From contig QQNF01000020.1 of the NCBI GenBank assembly GCA_003402705.1, forward strand, positions 1-55,241: 55,241 nucleotides of DNA. Direction: 5' to 3'. Source of the stretch: Verrucomicrobiota bacterium. Lineage in GTDB: Bacteria > Verrucomicrobiota > Verrucomicrobiia > Verrucomicrobiales > V1-33. A program made the position numbers and the translations under genes. The notes below the pieces were generated by a model. The model had not been told where the DNA came from. It saw only the letters and a program-made list of their open reading frames with translations, and did no database searches. Shown here piece by piece: positions 31,857 to 41,552 of the stretch (its first letter is position 1; each line of letters begins with the position of its first letter).

Positions 31857-33395
31857 ATGCCCGCCCACGCCCGTTTCCTGACCAGCGCCGCCGCACGATT
31901 CCTCCTCGTCGCCGCAACCCTCTTCTCCATCGCCTGCGCCATCCCCGGCCGGAAATCCCCGCGCCACATCTCCAAAGCCCTCGCCTCCCCTCCATCCTTC
32001 GGTTGGGCCGCCTCCGTGGAACTCCAGCTCCGCTCCGCTCCTCCCGGAACCTCAGGCATCGCCGTCATCAATTCCAACATCGACGCCTTCAACGACCGTC
32101 TCCTCCTCGCCTCCCGCGCCACCAAAACCCTCGACATCCAGTACTTCCTCTGGACCCCGGACACCATCGGCCTCCTCCTCTCCGACGCCGTCCTCGCCGC
32201 CGCCCGCCGCGGGGTCCGCGTCCGCTTCCTCATCGACGACCTCAACCCGACCTTCAGCGACCGGACCCTCGCCGCCATGGCCGCCCACCCGAACGTCGAA
32301 ATCCGTCTCTTCAATCCCCAGGGCTGGCGCAGGCTCCGCAAACTCGACTTCATCCTCGACTTCGCACGTCTCAACTACCGCATGCATAACAAAATGTTCA
32401 TCATGGACAATGCCTGCGCCGTCATCGGTGGCCGCAACATCGCCGACGAATACTTCGGGCTCCACAAATCCCACAACATGCGCGACCTCGACCTCTTCGC
32501 CGCCGGCCCGGTCGTCCGCGACGCCTCCCGGGTCTTCGACGACTACTGGAACAGCGCCGTCGCCGTCCCCGTCGAAGCCCTCACCCGCAGCCGCGCCGAC
32601 CTCGCCTCCCTCCAGTCCCAGACCGCTAACCTCAAATCACAACTCGCCGCAGAACATTCCCCGTTCCTCCCGCGCGAGTCCTCCCTAGCCGCCCGCCAGC
32701 GAGCCATCGCCAAAGACCTCGTCTTCGCCCGCTGCGAGGTCCTCTACGACAACATCGCTTCCTTCCGCTCCCGCAACCACGAGGGCACTCTCGTCAAACG
32801 CCTCGAACAGGAACTCGCCACCGCCCGCCACTCCCTCGAAGTCGAAGCCGCCTACTTCGTTATGAGCAAACGCGACGCCGCCATCACCAGCGCGCTCCTC
32901 AACAAACAGGTCCACGTCCGCGTCGTCACCAATTCCCTCGCCTCCACGAACCAACCCGCCGCTCACTCGGGCCACGCCAACCGCCGTCACGATCTCCTCC
33001 GCTCCGGAGCCGCTCTCTACGAACTCCGACCCGACGCCGCCGTCGCCCGCGCGGACCACGCTCCCGGCCGCCAATCCGCCCTCACCGGCATCCACACCAA
33101 GGCCCTCGTCATCGACGAACGCAAAGCCTTCGTCGGCAGCTTCAATCTCGACCCGCGCTCCGCTAACATCAACACCGAGGTCGGTCTCCTCATCGACAAC
33201 CCAGTCATCGCCCGCAGGGTCTCCAACTTCCTCGACACCGCCACACTCCCCGAAAACTCATGGCGCGTCACCCTCAATCCGCACAACCGGCTCGAATGGG
33301 CCCCGCCCCTCTCCCACCACGAACCCGCCACCACCCGCTGGCAGCGCTTCAAATGCCGCATCTACCGGCTCCTCCCCATCGAAAGTCTCCTCTAA
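31857..33395 (+). CDS. Phospholipase D-family lipoprotein (cardiolipin synthase-like)
   Basis: 512 residues. The N-terminal signal ends in a lipobox-like LFSIAC, so the protein is probably a lipoprotein facing the periplasm. Two HKD motifs are complete: HNKMFIMDN (H177, K179, D184) with GGRNIADEYFG following, and HTKALVIDE (H413, K415, D420) with GSFNLDPRS following. This is the paired-HKD architecture of cardiolipin synthases and related phosphatidyltransferases; which phospholipid reaction it performs is not evident. It runs towards the DUF1501 gene, with a 12-base gap between their stops. Confidence 0.9.
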   Translation: MPAHARFLTSAAARFLLVAATLFSIACAIPGRKSPRHISKALASPPSFGWAASVELQLRSAPPGTSGIAVINSNIDAFNDRLLLASRATKTLDIQYFLWTPDTIGLLLSDAVLAAARRGVRVRFLIDDLNPTFSDRTLAAMAAHPNVEIRLFNPQGWRRLRKLDFILDFARLNYRMHNKMFIMDNACAVIGGRNIADEYFGLHKSHNMRDLDLFAAGPVVRDASRVFDDYWNSAVAVPVEALTRSRADLASLQSQTANLKSQLAAEHSPFLPRESSLAARQRAIAKDLVFARCEVLYDNIASFRSRNHEGTLVKRLEQELATARHSLEVEAAYFVMSKRDAAITSALLNKQVHVRVVTNSLASTNQPAAHSGHANRRHDLLRSGAALYELRPDAAVARADHAPGRQSALTGIHTKALVIDERKAFVGSFNLDPRSANINTEVGLLIDNPVIARRVSNFLDTATLPENSWRVTLNPHNRLEWAPPLSHHEPATTRWQRFKCRIYRLLPIESLL

Positions 33396-33407
33396 CCATC
33401 CCCTCCC

Positions 33408-34733
33408 TCACAACAGGATCTCCCGGATCGGTGCCGCCTCATTCTCCACCCGGTGGAATGTCGGCAAACCCGGCAACCCGTACTCCGCATGCGGATCCAG
33501 TCCCAGCGCCGTGAAGATCGTCGCAAACAGGTTCTGCTCGCTGTACGGCTTCTCCACCACTTCCCGCCCATCCTCGTCCGTCGCCCCCGTCACCACTCCA
33601 CGCCGGATCCCCCCGCCGCACATCATCAGGCTCCACGCGTTAGGATAGTGATCCCGCCCGCGCGCCGGATTCAGCCACGGCGTCCGCCCGAACTCACCCA
33701 TCGCAATCACTAGCGTATCATCCAGCATCCCCCGTTCCTCCAGATCGTTCACCAGATGAAACAGAATCCGGTCCAGCTCCGGCACCAGCATCTGATGAAT
33801 CTCATGCTGAAACACATGGTTGTCCCAGTTCATCCCGTTCGCCACCATCACAAACGGACACCCGTTCTCCGCCAGATGCCGCGCCTGCAGCACGTTCAAC
33901 CCGAACATCCCCGGCCCGTACCGCGCGCGGTCCGCCTCCGGCAGTTTCGTCAGATCAAATAAATCCGCACACGCCATCAACCCCCGCACGCGCTCAAACA
34001 CCGCATTCTGACTCCTCGCCGCCGCACTCCGCCGCTCGTTCTCGTACTTCTTCGCCATGAACCGCCGCAGCGCCTCCCGCTCCTCCCGATCCTCCGGCGT
34101 CAATCCATCCCCCGCCGCCGACAACTGGGTGTACTCCCCTCCCATCCTAACCGGCCCGTACTCCGCTCCCAGCCACCCAGCCCAGTTCCCAGCCTTGAAC
34201 GCCTGAAACTCATTCCCCCCAGGAATCGGATCCAGCAGAATGAAATTCGGCAGCTTCGTCTCCACCTGCCCCAGCGCATGCCCCACCACCGACCCTAACG
34301 TCGGCCGCGTGAACCCGGGCCGGTCCGGATTCCCACGCTGCAGCAGGCTGATCGCCTGAAAATGCTCGGACTGCGTCGTCTTCATCGACCGCACCACCGA
34401 CAGCTTCCCCGCCATCGCCGCACACCGCGGCATCAATGACGAAAACCTCACACCCGGAATCTCCGTCGCAATGCTCCCAAACGGTCCGCTCGACGGCCTC
34501 CCGGGCTTCGGATCCCACGTCTCAAACTGGCTCGGCGCTCCACACAACCATAACAAAATACACCGCTTCCCTTTCTTCTTCACGTCCTCCGCAAACGCCG
34601 GCGAACTGAACAATCCCGCAAAACTCGTCACCACCGACCCCAACCCAGCCGTCCCCACTCCCTGCAGAAACCTCCGCCGATGCAGCGTGTGTTCATCACT
34701 CCGGCACACCCCGGCATCAGTGTCGCTCTTCAT
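33408..34733 (-). CDS. DUF1501 protein, Tat-exported
   Basis: 441 residues. The N-terminus has a twin-arginine signal (HRRRFLQGVGTAGLGSVVTS), so it should be exported folded. The body shows DUF1501 landmarks: LLWLCGAPSQFETWDPKPG, MPRCAAMAGKLSVVRSM, TLVIAMGEFGRTP, and DHYPNAWSLMMCGGG. DUF1501 belongs to the alkaline-phosphatase/sulfatase-like superfamily but its reaction is not established. It is 3 bases downstream of a DUF1549/DUF1553 cytochrome-type gene; this pairing recurs throughout Planctomycetes and Verrucomicrobia, suggesting one functional unit. Confidence 0.93.
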   Translation of the reverse strand: MKSDTDAGVCRSDEHTLHRRRFLQGVGTAGLGSVVTSFAGLFSSPAFAEDVKKKGKRCILLWLCGAPSQFETWDPKPGRPSSGPFGSIATEIPGVRFSSLMPRCAAMAGKLSVVRSMKTTQSEHFQAISLLQRGNPDRPGFTRPTLGSVVGHALGQVETKLPNFILLDPIPGGNEFQAFKAGNWAGWLGAEYGPVRMGGEYTQLSAAGDGLTPEDREEREALRRFMAKKYENERRSAAARSQNAVFERVRGLMACADLFDLTKLPEADRARYGPGMFGLNVLQARHLAENGCPFVMVANGMNWDNHVFQHEIHQMLVPELDRILFHLVNDLEERGMLDDTLVIAMGEFGRTPWLNPARGRDHYPNAWSLMMCGGGIRRGVVTGATDEDGREVVEKPYSEQNLFATIFTALGLDPHAEYGLPGLPTFHRVENEAAPIREILL

Positions 34734-34736
34734 GTC

Positions 34737-36650
34737 TCAATGATTAGTTAGAAATTCCGGCCCGCACATCAGCGACCACATCAACCCGGCCACCGCCTTC
34801 GCCCGCCGCACCGAATCCCCCCGCCGCGCCACAAACTCCTGCGCCCGCTCCGCCTCGTCCGCCACAGGCCCCCTCCCTAGCACCACCTCAAATGTCCGCC
34901 GCACCAGCACCGCATCGTCCCGCTCCTTCGCCAGTTCCACCGCCGCCCCGTCCGCCGCCCCCAGCAATCCCGCCATCACCGGCGAATTTGTCAGGAACAT
35001 CGCCTGCTGGGTCGTCGCCAGATACTCCCGCGGCATCACATCCGGAAACTTCGCCGCCATCTCCCGCGCCAGCGCTTCATCCGGCACCGAACGCCCCGCC
35101 ACCACCGCCATCGACCGCGCAATCGTCTCCGCTGGCAGCACCCGCTCCGCAAACGCCGCAAACCGCGCCGCCGCCGGCGGCTCACCCGCCCCGCCCCACG
35201 CCGCCCTCTGCCACGCCCCGCTCCTCACAATCCCACCCACTAACCGCTTCACATCCCCGCCACTCTTCAGAAAATCCGCCGTCAGCCACTCCAGCAGCTC
35301 AGGATGCGACGCCTTGTTCCGGCTGTTGATCTCATCCACCGGATGCACCAGCCCGCGCCCGAATAACTGCGCCCACGTCCGGTTCACCATCGCCCGCGCC
35401 GGCAGCGGATTGTCCCGCGTCGCCGCCTCCGCCAGCGCCGCCCGACGCGAAAACTTCGGCACCTTCGGCCGCCCACCCCCGCTCACATACTTCTCCTCCC
35501 CGTCCGCTTCCTTCTCCCCCTCCCCCGGCCTAACCTCCTCCACCACCGGCCCATGCAGCAGCGCCACCACCGCCGCCTGCGATTCCTTCTTCAGGTTAGT
35601 GAAATTCATGAACCCGCCCACCGCCGTCTCATCCACCGCCGGAGGCCCGCCCTCCGCACGCTTGCTCCGGTTGAACGCCGCCACCAATCCCCAGTAATGA
35701 CCCTGACGAATCTCCCGCGCCAGCGGATGGTCATGACACTGCGCACAATCCAGCCGCGTCCCGTAAATCACCGGCGCAATCGCCTCCGCCATCTCCTGAT
35801 GCTTCGCCTCCCGCTCATACAGAAACCACTGCGATCCCTTCGTCTCCTCACTGTCCGGCCTCCCCACAATAATCTCGCGCAACACCTGCGGCCACGGCCG
35901 GTTCTCATTGAACGCCCGCTCCAGATACGCGTGCCAGCCATGCTCCGCACGCTGCCCCGACTTCCCATCCCCGCCCCGCCCCATCAGCACCACATCCCAC
36001 AACTCCCGCATCGTCCGCCCATACTCCGGAGCCGCCAGTCGCTCCGCAATCAGCGCCTCCCGCTTGTCCGCCCGATCCGACCGCACAAACGCCTCCTGCA
36101 CCTCCGCCGTCGGCAACACCCCAGCCAGATCCAGCCACACGCGCCGCACAAATGTCCGGTCATCACACTTCGGCGCACCTTCCCCCCCGCCCGCACGCCA
36201 TCCCGCCTCAATAAAATGATCAATCGCCACCGCCGGATCATCCGTCACCGGCCCAGGCACTACCGGCCCCGCCACCTCTGCCTCCTTCGGTGCCCCCAAT
36301 GCCACAATCCACTGCCGCACCGCCTCCCGCTCCGCATCACTCACCTGCTTCTTCGGCGGCATGTGCGCCTCCGCCCCAGCCGCCAGATACAAATACATCC
36401 GGCTCTCCTCCGGCTTCCCAGGCACCACCGCCGCTCCCTCATCCCCACCCTTCAAAATCCCCTCCACCGTGTCAACCTCCAGCCCGCTCTTCTCCTCAAT
36501 CGGCCCATGACACTTCACACACTGCTCATCCACCATCGGCCGCACATGCGCCTCCCACAACGCCTCCGCCTCCCCACCACGCACACCCGCCGCCATCAGC
36601 ACACTCAGCGGCATCATCAGCAAAACTAGTTCCGTCTTCCGAATCATCAT
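34737..36650 (-). CDS. Planctomycete-type cytochrome c / DUF1549-DUF1553 protein
   Basis: 637 residues with a signal peptide (TELVLLMMPLSVLMAAGVRG). An N-terminal cytochrome-like domain (PSCyt1) has one haem-binding CVKCH (C44, C47, H48) and the distal MPPKKQVS. DUF1549 follows (FVRRVWLDLAGVLPTAEVQE, LWDVVLMGRGG) with a second LDCAQCHDHPL motif, then DUF1553 (FSRRAALAEA, MVNRTWAQLFGRGLVHPVDE). The set is typical for exported Planctomycetes/Verrucomicrobia proteins of unknown function encoded with DUF1501. It probably forms an operon with that downstream gene (3-base gap). Confidence 0.93.
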   Translation of the reverse strand: MMIRKTELVLLMMPLSVLMAAGVRGGEAEALWEAHVRPMVDEQCVKCHGPIEEKSGLEVDTVEGILKGGDEGAAVVPGKPEESRMYLYLAAGAEAHMPPKKQVSDAEREAVRQWIVALGAPKEAEVAGPVVPGPVTDDPAVAIDHFIEAGWRAGGGEGAPKCDDRTFVRRVWLDLAGVLPTAEVQEAFVRSDRADKREALIAERLAAPEYGRTMRELWDVVLMGRGGDGKSGQRAEHGWHAYLERAFNENRPWPQVLREIIVGRPDSEETKGSQWFLYEREAKHQEMAEAIAPVIYGTRLDCAQCHDHPLAREIRQGHYWGLVAAFNRSKRAEGGPPAVDETAVGGFMNFTNLKKESQAAVVALLHGPVVEEVRPGEGEKEADGEEKYVSGGGRPKVPKFSRRAALAEAATRDNPLPARAMVNRTWAQLFGRGLVHPVDEINSRNKASHPELLEWLTADFLKSGGDVKRLVGGIVRSGAWQRAAWGGAGEPPAAARFAAFAERVLPAETIARSMAVVAGRSVPDEALAREMAAKFPDVMPREYLATTQQAMFLTNSPVMAGLLGAADGAAVELAKERDDAVLVRRTFEVVLGRGPVADEAERAQEFVARRGDSVRRAKAVAGLMWSLMCGPEFLTNH

Positions 36651-36729
36651 CGCAATTCCCTACGCCTCACCACCTCCCCGCATTTCGCCCAATCGCTCCA
36701 CATTCACCTCCCCACACCACCCTTCCGGG

Positions 36730-36758
36730 TTGACCATGCGGCATCAGGCCAGTATGCG
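36730..36758 (+). promoter_or_regulatory. Strong sigma70-type promoter candidate
   Basis: TTGACC (36730-36735), a 17-bp spacer and TATGCG (36753-36758). Seven bases later is the ATG at 36766, which is just where transcription should begin, so the mRNA may be leaderless. Confidence 0.5.
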
Positions 36759-36765
36759 GGAACAC

Positions 36766-37806
36766 ATGAATACTCTGTGCCTGCGCGAAATCAAACAGAC
36801 CGCCGCCGGTTCCCCCACCCACGCCGAAGCCTTCGTCCAGGTCGAATCCTCCACCGTCAAACCCACCAAGTCCGGTGGCGAGTTCCTCGAACTCAAAATC
36901 GCCGACGCCGAAGAACATTGCACTCTCCGCGTCTGGAGCGACGCCCCCATCTTCGCCGACGCTAAAGCACTACCCACCCACGCCTTCATCGCCATCTCCG
37001 GCGAATGGTCCTCCGGCCAGTACGGGCTCGAAGCCAAACAATGGCAAATGCGCCCGCTCCTCCCCGACGAAATCGCCACGCTCCTCGGCGGCCCACCAGC
37101 CCTCCGCGAAAAACAAGCCTCCGACTTCTCAGACCTCCAGCAACTCACCTCCTCCATCTCCGACCCACGCCTCCACGCCCTCTGCGCCCTCTTCCTATCC
37201 GACTTCGGCGAACGCTTCCGCCGCACCGGGGCCGCCCGCGAATACCATCACGCCAGACGCGGCGGTCTCGTCGAACACGTCGCCCAGATGATGCGCACCG
37301 CCGCCGCCGTCTGCTCCGCCTACCCCATGGTAAATCGCGACCTCGTCATCACCGGGGTCCTCTTCCACGACTGCGGCAAGCTCTGGGAAAACTGCTTCGC
37401 CGCCGACGGCTTCCACATGCCCTACTCCGAACCCGGCGAACTCCTCGGCCACATCCCCCTCGGCATCGAACTCGTCAATCGGCTCTGGCGTCAGCTCTCC
37501 GAATCCCCAGCCAACGCCCCATGGAAGGACCTCCAACCTCCTTCCGAAGACGTCCGCCTCCACCTCCTCCACCTCATCGCTGCCCACCACGGCGAATACC
37601 AGTTCGGCTCCCCCGTCCTCCCCAAAACCCCGGAAGCCATCGTCCTCCACCACGTCGATAACATCGACGCCAAACTCGAAATGATGTTCTCCTCCTATCA
37701 ATCATCCCCCACCGTCGGCCGCAACATCTTCGAACGCACCCGCCCACTCACCACCCGTCTCGTCCGCCCCCTCGCCACCTTCCCCACCGACCCCCCAACC
37801 GACTGA
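36766..37806 (+). CDS. YhaM-like HD-domain 3'-5' exoribonuclease
   Basis: 346 residues from the ATG at 36766; in-frame ATGs at 36754, 36736 and 36730 also exist, but the candidate promoter overlaps them. An N-terminal OB fold (AEAFVQVESSTVKPT, EFLELKIADAEEHCTLRVWS) binds nucleic acid. The HD domain starts with GGLVEHVAQMMRT (first H), then the LFHDCGKLWE HD pair, and later LIAAHHGEYQFG, the remaining metal ligands. OB plus HD in this order is the YhaM/CBF1 architecture, a 3'-5' exonuclease on short RNA or single-stranded DNA. Cytoplasmic. Confidence 0.85.
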   Translation: MNTLCLREIKQTAAGSPTHAEAFVQVESSTVKPTKSGGEFLELKIADAEEHCTLRVWSDAPIFADAKALPTHAFIAISGEWSSGQYGLEAKQWQMRPLLPDEIATLLGGPPALREKQASDFSDLQQLTSSISDPRLHALCALFLSDFGERFRRTGAAREYHHARRGGLVEHVAQMMRTAAAVCSAYPMVNRDLVITGVLFHDCGKLWENCFAADGFHMPYSEPGELLGHIPLGIELVNRLWRQLSESPANAPWKDLQPPSEDVRLHLLHLIAAHHGEYQFGSPVLPKTPEAIVLHHVDNIDAKLEMMFSSYQSSPTVGRNIFERTRPLTTRLVRPLATFPTDPPTD

Positions 37807-37834
37807 CGCGCTCTAACTCCGCTTCCCCGCCCCC

Positions 37835-39670
37835 TCACCGCTCCGCACTCCACCCGGCATACGGCGCCGTGTGCCCGTCCTTCCCCAATCGCTTCGTCAC
37901 ACCTCCCCGCGTCTCCTCCACCCGCACCGCAAACGGATCGCCGTTATAACACACTTCCCCGAAAAACGCCCACATCGACGACTCCCGATTCACAAACATC
38001 GGAGCCAGCTTCCCCGCCGTCGTCGTATAACTGAATCCTCCCAGCACTTCACTCCGCCCGCCCCCGCGGGTCTCCAGCAGGGTCCCGCCTCGCTCGCACT
38101 TGTACCCGAGAATCCACACATCCCCTCCATCGTTCAGCAGATGAGTCCCCTCATTCTCAATGTTCAACTGCCGCGCCCACAGCTTCACCCCGCGCATCTC
38201 CAGGTGATGCGTCACCACATCCTCGAAAAACCATTCCGCCCCAACCGCCCGCTTCGTCACCGTTAGATCACAATCCGCCACACTCCGCAGCACCAGCGTC
38301 CGCTTCGTATCCACTTCCATCCCCCCGAAGATATTCCCAAAATGCTCCAGCATCACCACCGGCGATTCCCCGTCCCCTAACCGGAAATCCGGCTTCAGCT
38401 TCCCCCCGTAATTGATCATCCCCCCAGTCCCCACCACCCGCCGCACTTTCCCCCGAATCACCACCGTCCGCTCCAGCTTGTAATCCCCCGGCAGAAACAC
38501 CGTCGTCGCGCCCGAATCCATCGCCCGCTGCACCGCCGCCGACGCATCCTTCTCCCCGCTCGGATCCGCCCCGAACTTCGTCGCGTCCGCCCACCGCCCC
38601 GGCTCATCCCTCACCACCTCCGGCGTCTCCTTCACCGCCAATCGCAGCGAACTCTCCGGCGACAAAAACAAACTCGCCGCCCCATGCGAACTGTATTCCC
38701 CAATCTCCGGCCCCCGACTCCCCGGCTTGTCCTCCCCCTCAACCCGGTACGCCGCCCCGAAATCCGGGGTCTGCGACACATCCGCCAGCGCCCGCCCATA
38801 CCCACTCGTCCTCACATCCCTTAACAACATCCGCCCGCCATTGAAATTCACCACCGCTGGATGCTTCCCAGCCCCATCCTTCCCCGTCAGCTTCGCCTCC
38901 ACCAGACACATCACCCCGTAACTCGTCACCGCCGGCACCGCATTCTCACTAACCAACCCCCGCACGCTCACCGCCTGACCCTCGTTCATCATCCCAACCT
39001 CCCGCTGCCCACGCAGCACCAGATGCTCGAACACCTGCCCGTTCACCGCATGCGACGTCGCCACCCCGCGACGGAATCCCACCACCTCGCACCCCCTCAC
39101 CAGCAGCGGCCCGTTCATGTCCCGATGCCCCAGATCCAGCCCAATGTACCCACTCCCCTCACCCGCCACAAACCGGCAATCCCTCACCGCCCCCGAATTG
39201 TTCGAATAAAACTGCAACCCCACCGCCCCGGGATTCCCCTCCCCCACATCAAACGTCAGGCCCTCCACATAATTGTGAAACCAGTCCGCCGACCCGAACC
39301 CGCCACACCACATCATCGCCTCCGGCTTCTTCTCATCCCGAAACGTCCCCCCCTTCAATCGAATCACCGTCGTCTCCCGCGATTCCCCGCAGACAAACGT
39401 CATCCCCCAGTTGTCCCGCCCCGCAAACCGCTTCGGCCACTTCAATGTCCCGCTCACCACATACGTCCCCCGCGGCAGATAAATCACCCGGTGCCTCCCG
39501 CAATTCTCATCAATCGCCCGCTGCAACGCCGCCGTGTCATCACTCACCCCATCCCCCTTCGCCCCATACGGTGCCTTCCTCACATCCACCACCTGCCCAC
39601 TCTCAGGATACCCCCCGCATACCCCACGCCCCACCATCATAATCAACAAAGTCGTCAGCATCCATCTCAT
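37835..39670 (-). CDS. Secreted pectate-lyase-fold (beta-helix) protein
   Basis: 611 residues with a signal peptide (MLTTLLIMMVGRGVCGGYPE). Two pectate-lyase-3/GH55-type starts are visible: VRKAPYGAKGDGVSDDTAAL at about residue 30 with IYLPRGTYVVSGTL, and a second, ATKFGADPSGEKDASAAVQR with VFLPGDYKLERTVVI at about residue 365. Two stacked right-handed beta-helices are therefore likely, as in GH55-like enzymes. Polysaccharide binding or cleavage is probable, but neither the bond nor the catalytic residues can be named. It stands alone, convergent with the YhaM-like gene. Confidence 0.85.
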   Translation of the reverse strand: MRWMLTTLLIMMVGRGVCGGYPESGQVVDVRKAPYGAKGDGVSDDTAALQRAIDENCGRHRVIYLPRGTYVVSGTLKWPKRFAGRDNWGMTFVCGESRETTVIRLKGGTFRDEKKPEAMMWCGGFGSADWFHNYVEGLTFDVGEGNPGAVGLQFYSNNSGAVRDCRFVAGEGSGYIGLDLGHRDMNGPLLVRGCEVVGFRRGVATSHAVNGQVFEHLVLRGQREVGMMNEGQAVSVRGLVSENAVPAVTSYGVMCLVEAKLTGKDGAGKHPAVVNFNGGRMLLRDVRTSGYGRALADVSQTPDFGAAYRVEGEDKPGSRGPEIGEYSSHGAASLFLSPESSLRLAVKETPEVVRDEPGRWADATKFGADPSGEKDASAAVQRAMDSGATTVFLPGDYKLERTVVIRGKVRRVVGTGGMINYGGKLKPDFRLGDGESPVVMLEHFGNIFGGMEVDTKRTLVLRSVADCDLTVTKRAVGAEWFFEDVVTHHLEMRGVKLWARQLNIENEGTHLLNDGGDVWILGYKCERGGTLLETRGGGRSEVLGGFSYTTTAGKLAPMFVNRESSMWAFFGEVCYNGDPFAVRVEETRGGVTKRLGKDGHTAPYAGWSAER

Positions 39671-39736
39671 ACCCCCACCCTACACCCCCCACCCCACCAC
39701 CGTCAATCCCCTCACCCTCCACCAACCCACACTGGC

Positions 39737-39753
39737 ACAGGCATCCTGCCTGT
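39737..39753. repeat. Dispersed TCC-loop hairpin
   Basis: Perfect ACAGGCA-TCC-TGCCTGT between the beta-helix gene and the next sulfatase; related copies at 5093 and 17393. Confidence 0.7.
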
Positions 39754-39859
39754 CACCTCAATGCCAATGCCTCAATACAATAGCTGATCGGCTCAATCTT
39801 CCTTCCTTCCCACAGAATCAGCACATACCATCCACAAGTCGGGCTGCACTAGCCCCCCC

Positions 39860-41452
39860 TCACTTCGCCTCCCGCCGCACCAGCGCGCCGTACGCCTCCG
39901 TCTGCGCCTCCCAGCGCGCCGCCAGTTCCTTCACCTTCTCAGGCATCTCACCCGCCAGATCCTTCGTCTCCGCGCGGTCCTTCCCCAGATCATAAAGCTC
40001 CCACGCGCCTCCTTTCCCCGCCGACACCAGCTTCCAATCCCCCACCCGAATCGCCCGGTTGCCTTCATGCAGCCACCACAGGCTCTCCCTCTCCACCGTC
40101 CCCGTCCCCGTCCCCGCCAGCGCCGGCAGCAGGCTCTTCCCAGGCGCAGCCGGCACCGGCGCACCATTCCACTCCGCAGGCGCAGTCACCTCCGCCGCCG
40201 CCAGCACCGTCGGCACAATGTCAATCACATGACCCGGCGTCGTCCGCAACGCCCCCCGATCCTTCACCACCGCAGGCCACCGCACAATCATCGGCGTGCT
40301 GATCCCCCCCTCATGGACCCACGTCTTGTGCTTCCGAAATGGCGTGTTCGCCATCGTCGACCACCCAGGCCCCAGACTCAGAAACGTCGCCCCCGTCCCG
40401 CACTCCGCATCCAGCCGGTGCCCGTCCCCCCTAACCATCATCTCCGCACTCGCCCCGTTGTCCGACAGAAACATCACCAGCGTGTTCTCCACCACCCCCA
40501 TCTTCTCCAACTCACCCAGAATCCGCCCGATCTCCCGGTCCATCCGGTCAATCATCGCCGCATGCACTGACATCTTCGCCGCCTGAAACGCCCGCTGGCT
40601 CCCCGTCAGGCCTTCCCACGCCACCGGCCGGTTCACTTCATCCGGCCCTAGCTTCTCAATCGCCTCCGGAAACGCATACGGCGGCCCCTGCCCGCGCTCG
40701 AACGCCGACAACACCCCGCCCCCAACCCCCGCCGCCTTCATCCGCTCCCACCGCTCGTCCCTCAACCGATCCCATCCCGCCGCATACCGCTCCCGGTACT
40801 TCACAATGTCTTCCTTCGGAGCCTGCAGTGGAAAATGCGGTGCCGTGAACGCCACAAACGAAAAGAACGGCTCCCCCGCATGCTCGGCCCCATGCTCCTT
40901 CAGGCACTTCACCGCATGATCCGCAATCGCCGTCGTCGCATAATACCCCGTCCTCTCCTCCACCGGCGGCAACGGCTTGTCATCCTCCGTATGACCCTGC
41001 GGCGCAAAATACCGATCGTGATCATTCAGCACATACGACCGGTCAAAACCCGTCGCCAGCGGCCGTCCGTCCACATGCCATTTCCCCGAGTGATAGGACC
41101 GGTACCCCTTCCCCTTCAATAACTCCGGCAGCAATCGCGCCCACCCAGGCCTTACCCCCTGCGCCCCGCCCTTCAACCCCGGCAACGCATCCCGCCTCAC
41201 CTGTTGCGCATAATACCCCGTCAGCACCGCCGCCCGCGTCGGCCAGCACCGCGCCGTGTTGTAAAACTGCGTGAACCTCACCCCTTCCTTCGCCAGTCCA
41301 TCCAGCACCGGCGTCGCAATCTCGCTCCCATAACACCCCGCATCCGAATACCCCATGTCGTCCGCAAGGATCACCACCACATTCGGCGGCGCTCCCGCTC
41401 CACGCACCATCGCCACCATCTGCAGCAACCCAATCAGAATAACTCGATTCAT
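39860..41452 (-). CDS. Secreted sulfatase F (arylsulfatase)
   Basis: 530 residues from the ATG at 41452, signal peptide LIGLLQMVAMVRGAGAP. The signature is CWPTRAAVLTG with C69; threonine takes the place of the usual serine, a variant common in PVC arylsulfatases. LADDMGYSDAGCYG, GKWHVDGRP and MFLSDNGASAEM are the other active-site blocks. Length and blocks fit the arylsulfatase (AtsA-like) group. It needs formylglycine formation, and no enzyme for that is encoded in this window. Confidence 0.92.
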   Translation of the reverse strand: MNRVILIGLLQMVAMVRGAGAPPNVVVILADDMGYSDAGCYGSEIATPVLDGLAKEGVRFTQFYNTARCWPTRAAVLTGYYAQQVRRDALPGLKGGAQGVRPGWARLLPELLKGKGYRSYHSGKWHVDGRPLATGFDRSYVLNDHDRYFAPQGHTEDDKPLPPVEERTGYYATTAIADHAVKCLKEHGAEHAGEPFFSFVAFTAPHFPLQAPKEDIVKYRERYAAGWDRLRDERWERMKAAGVGGGVLSAFERGQGPPYAFPEAIEKLGPDEVNRPVAWEGLTGSQRAFQAAKMSVHAAMIDRMDREIGRILGELEKMGVVENTLVMFLSDNGASAEMMVRGDGHRLDAECGTGATFLSLGPGWSTMANTPFRKHKTWVHEGGISTPMIVRWPAVVKDRGALRTTPGHVIDIVPTVLAAAEVTAPAEWNGAPVPAAPGKSLLPALAGTGTGTVERESLWWLHEGNRAIRVGDWKLVSAGKGGAWELYDLGKDRAETKDLAGEMPEKVKELAARWEAQTEAYGALVRREAK

Positions 41453-41552
41453 CCCGCCTTTCTGCCATCTCCCCCAACCCCAGCGCAAGCCCCGACACCG
41501 ATTTTACAATTTTCACCACCCGCTCGCCCCGCCGCCATGGCATCATCACCCC

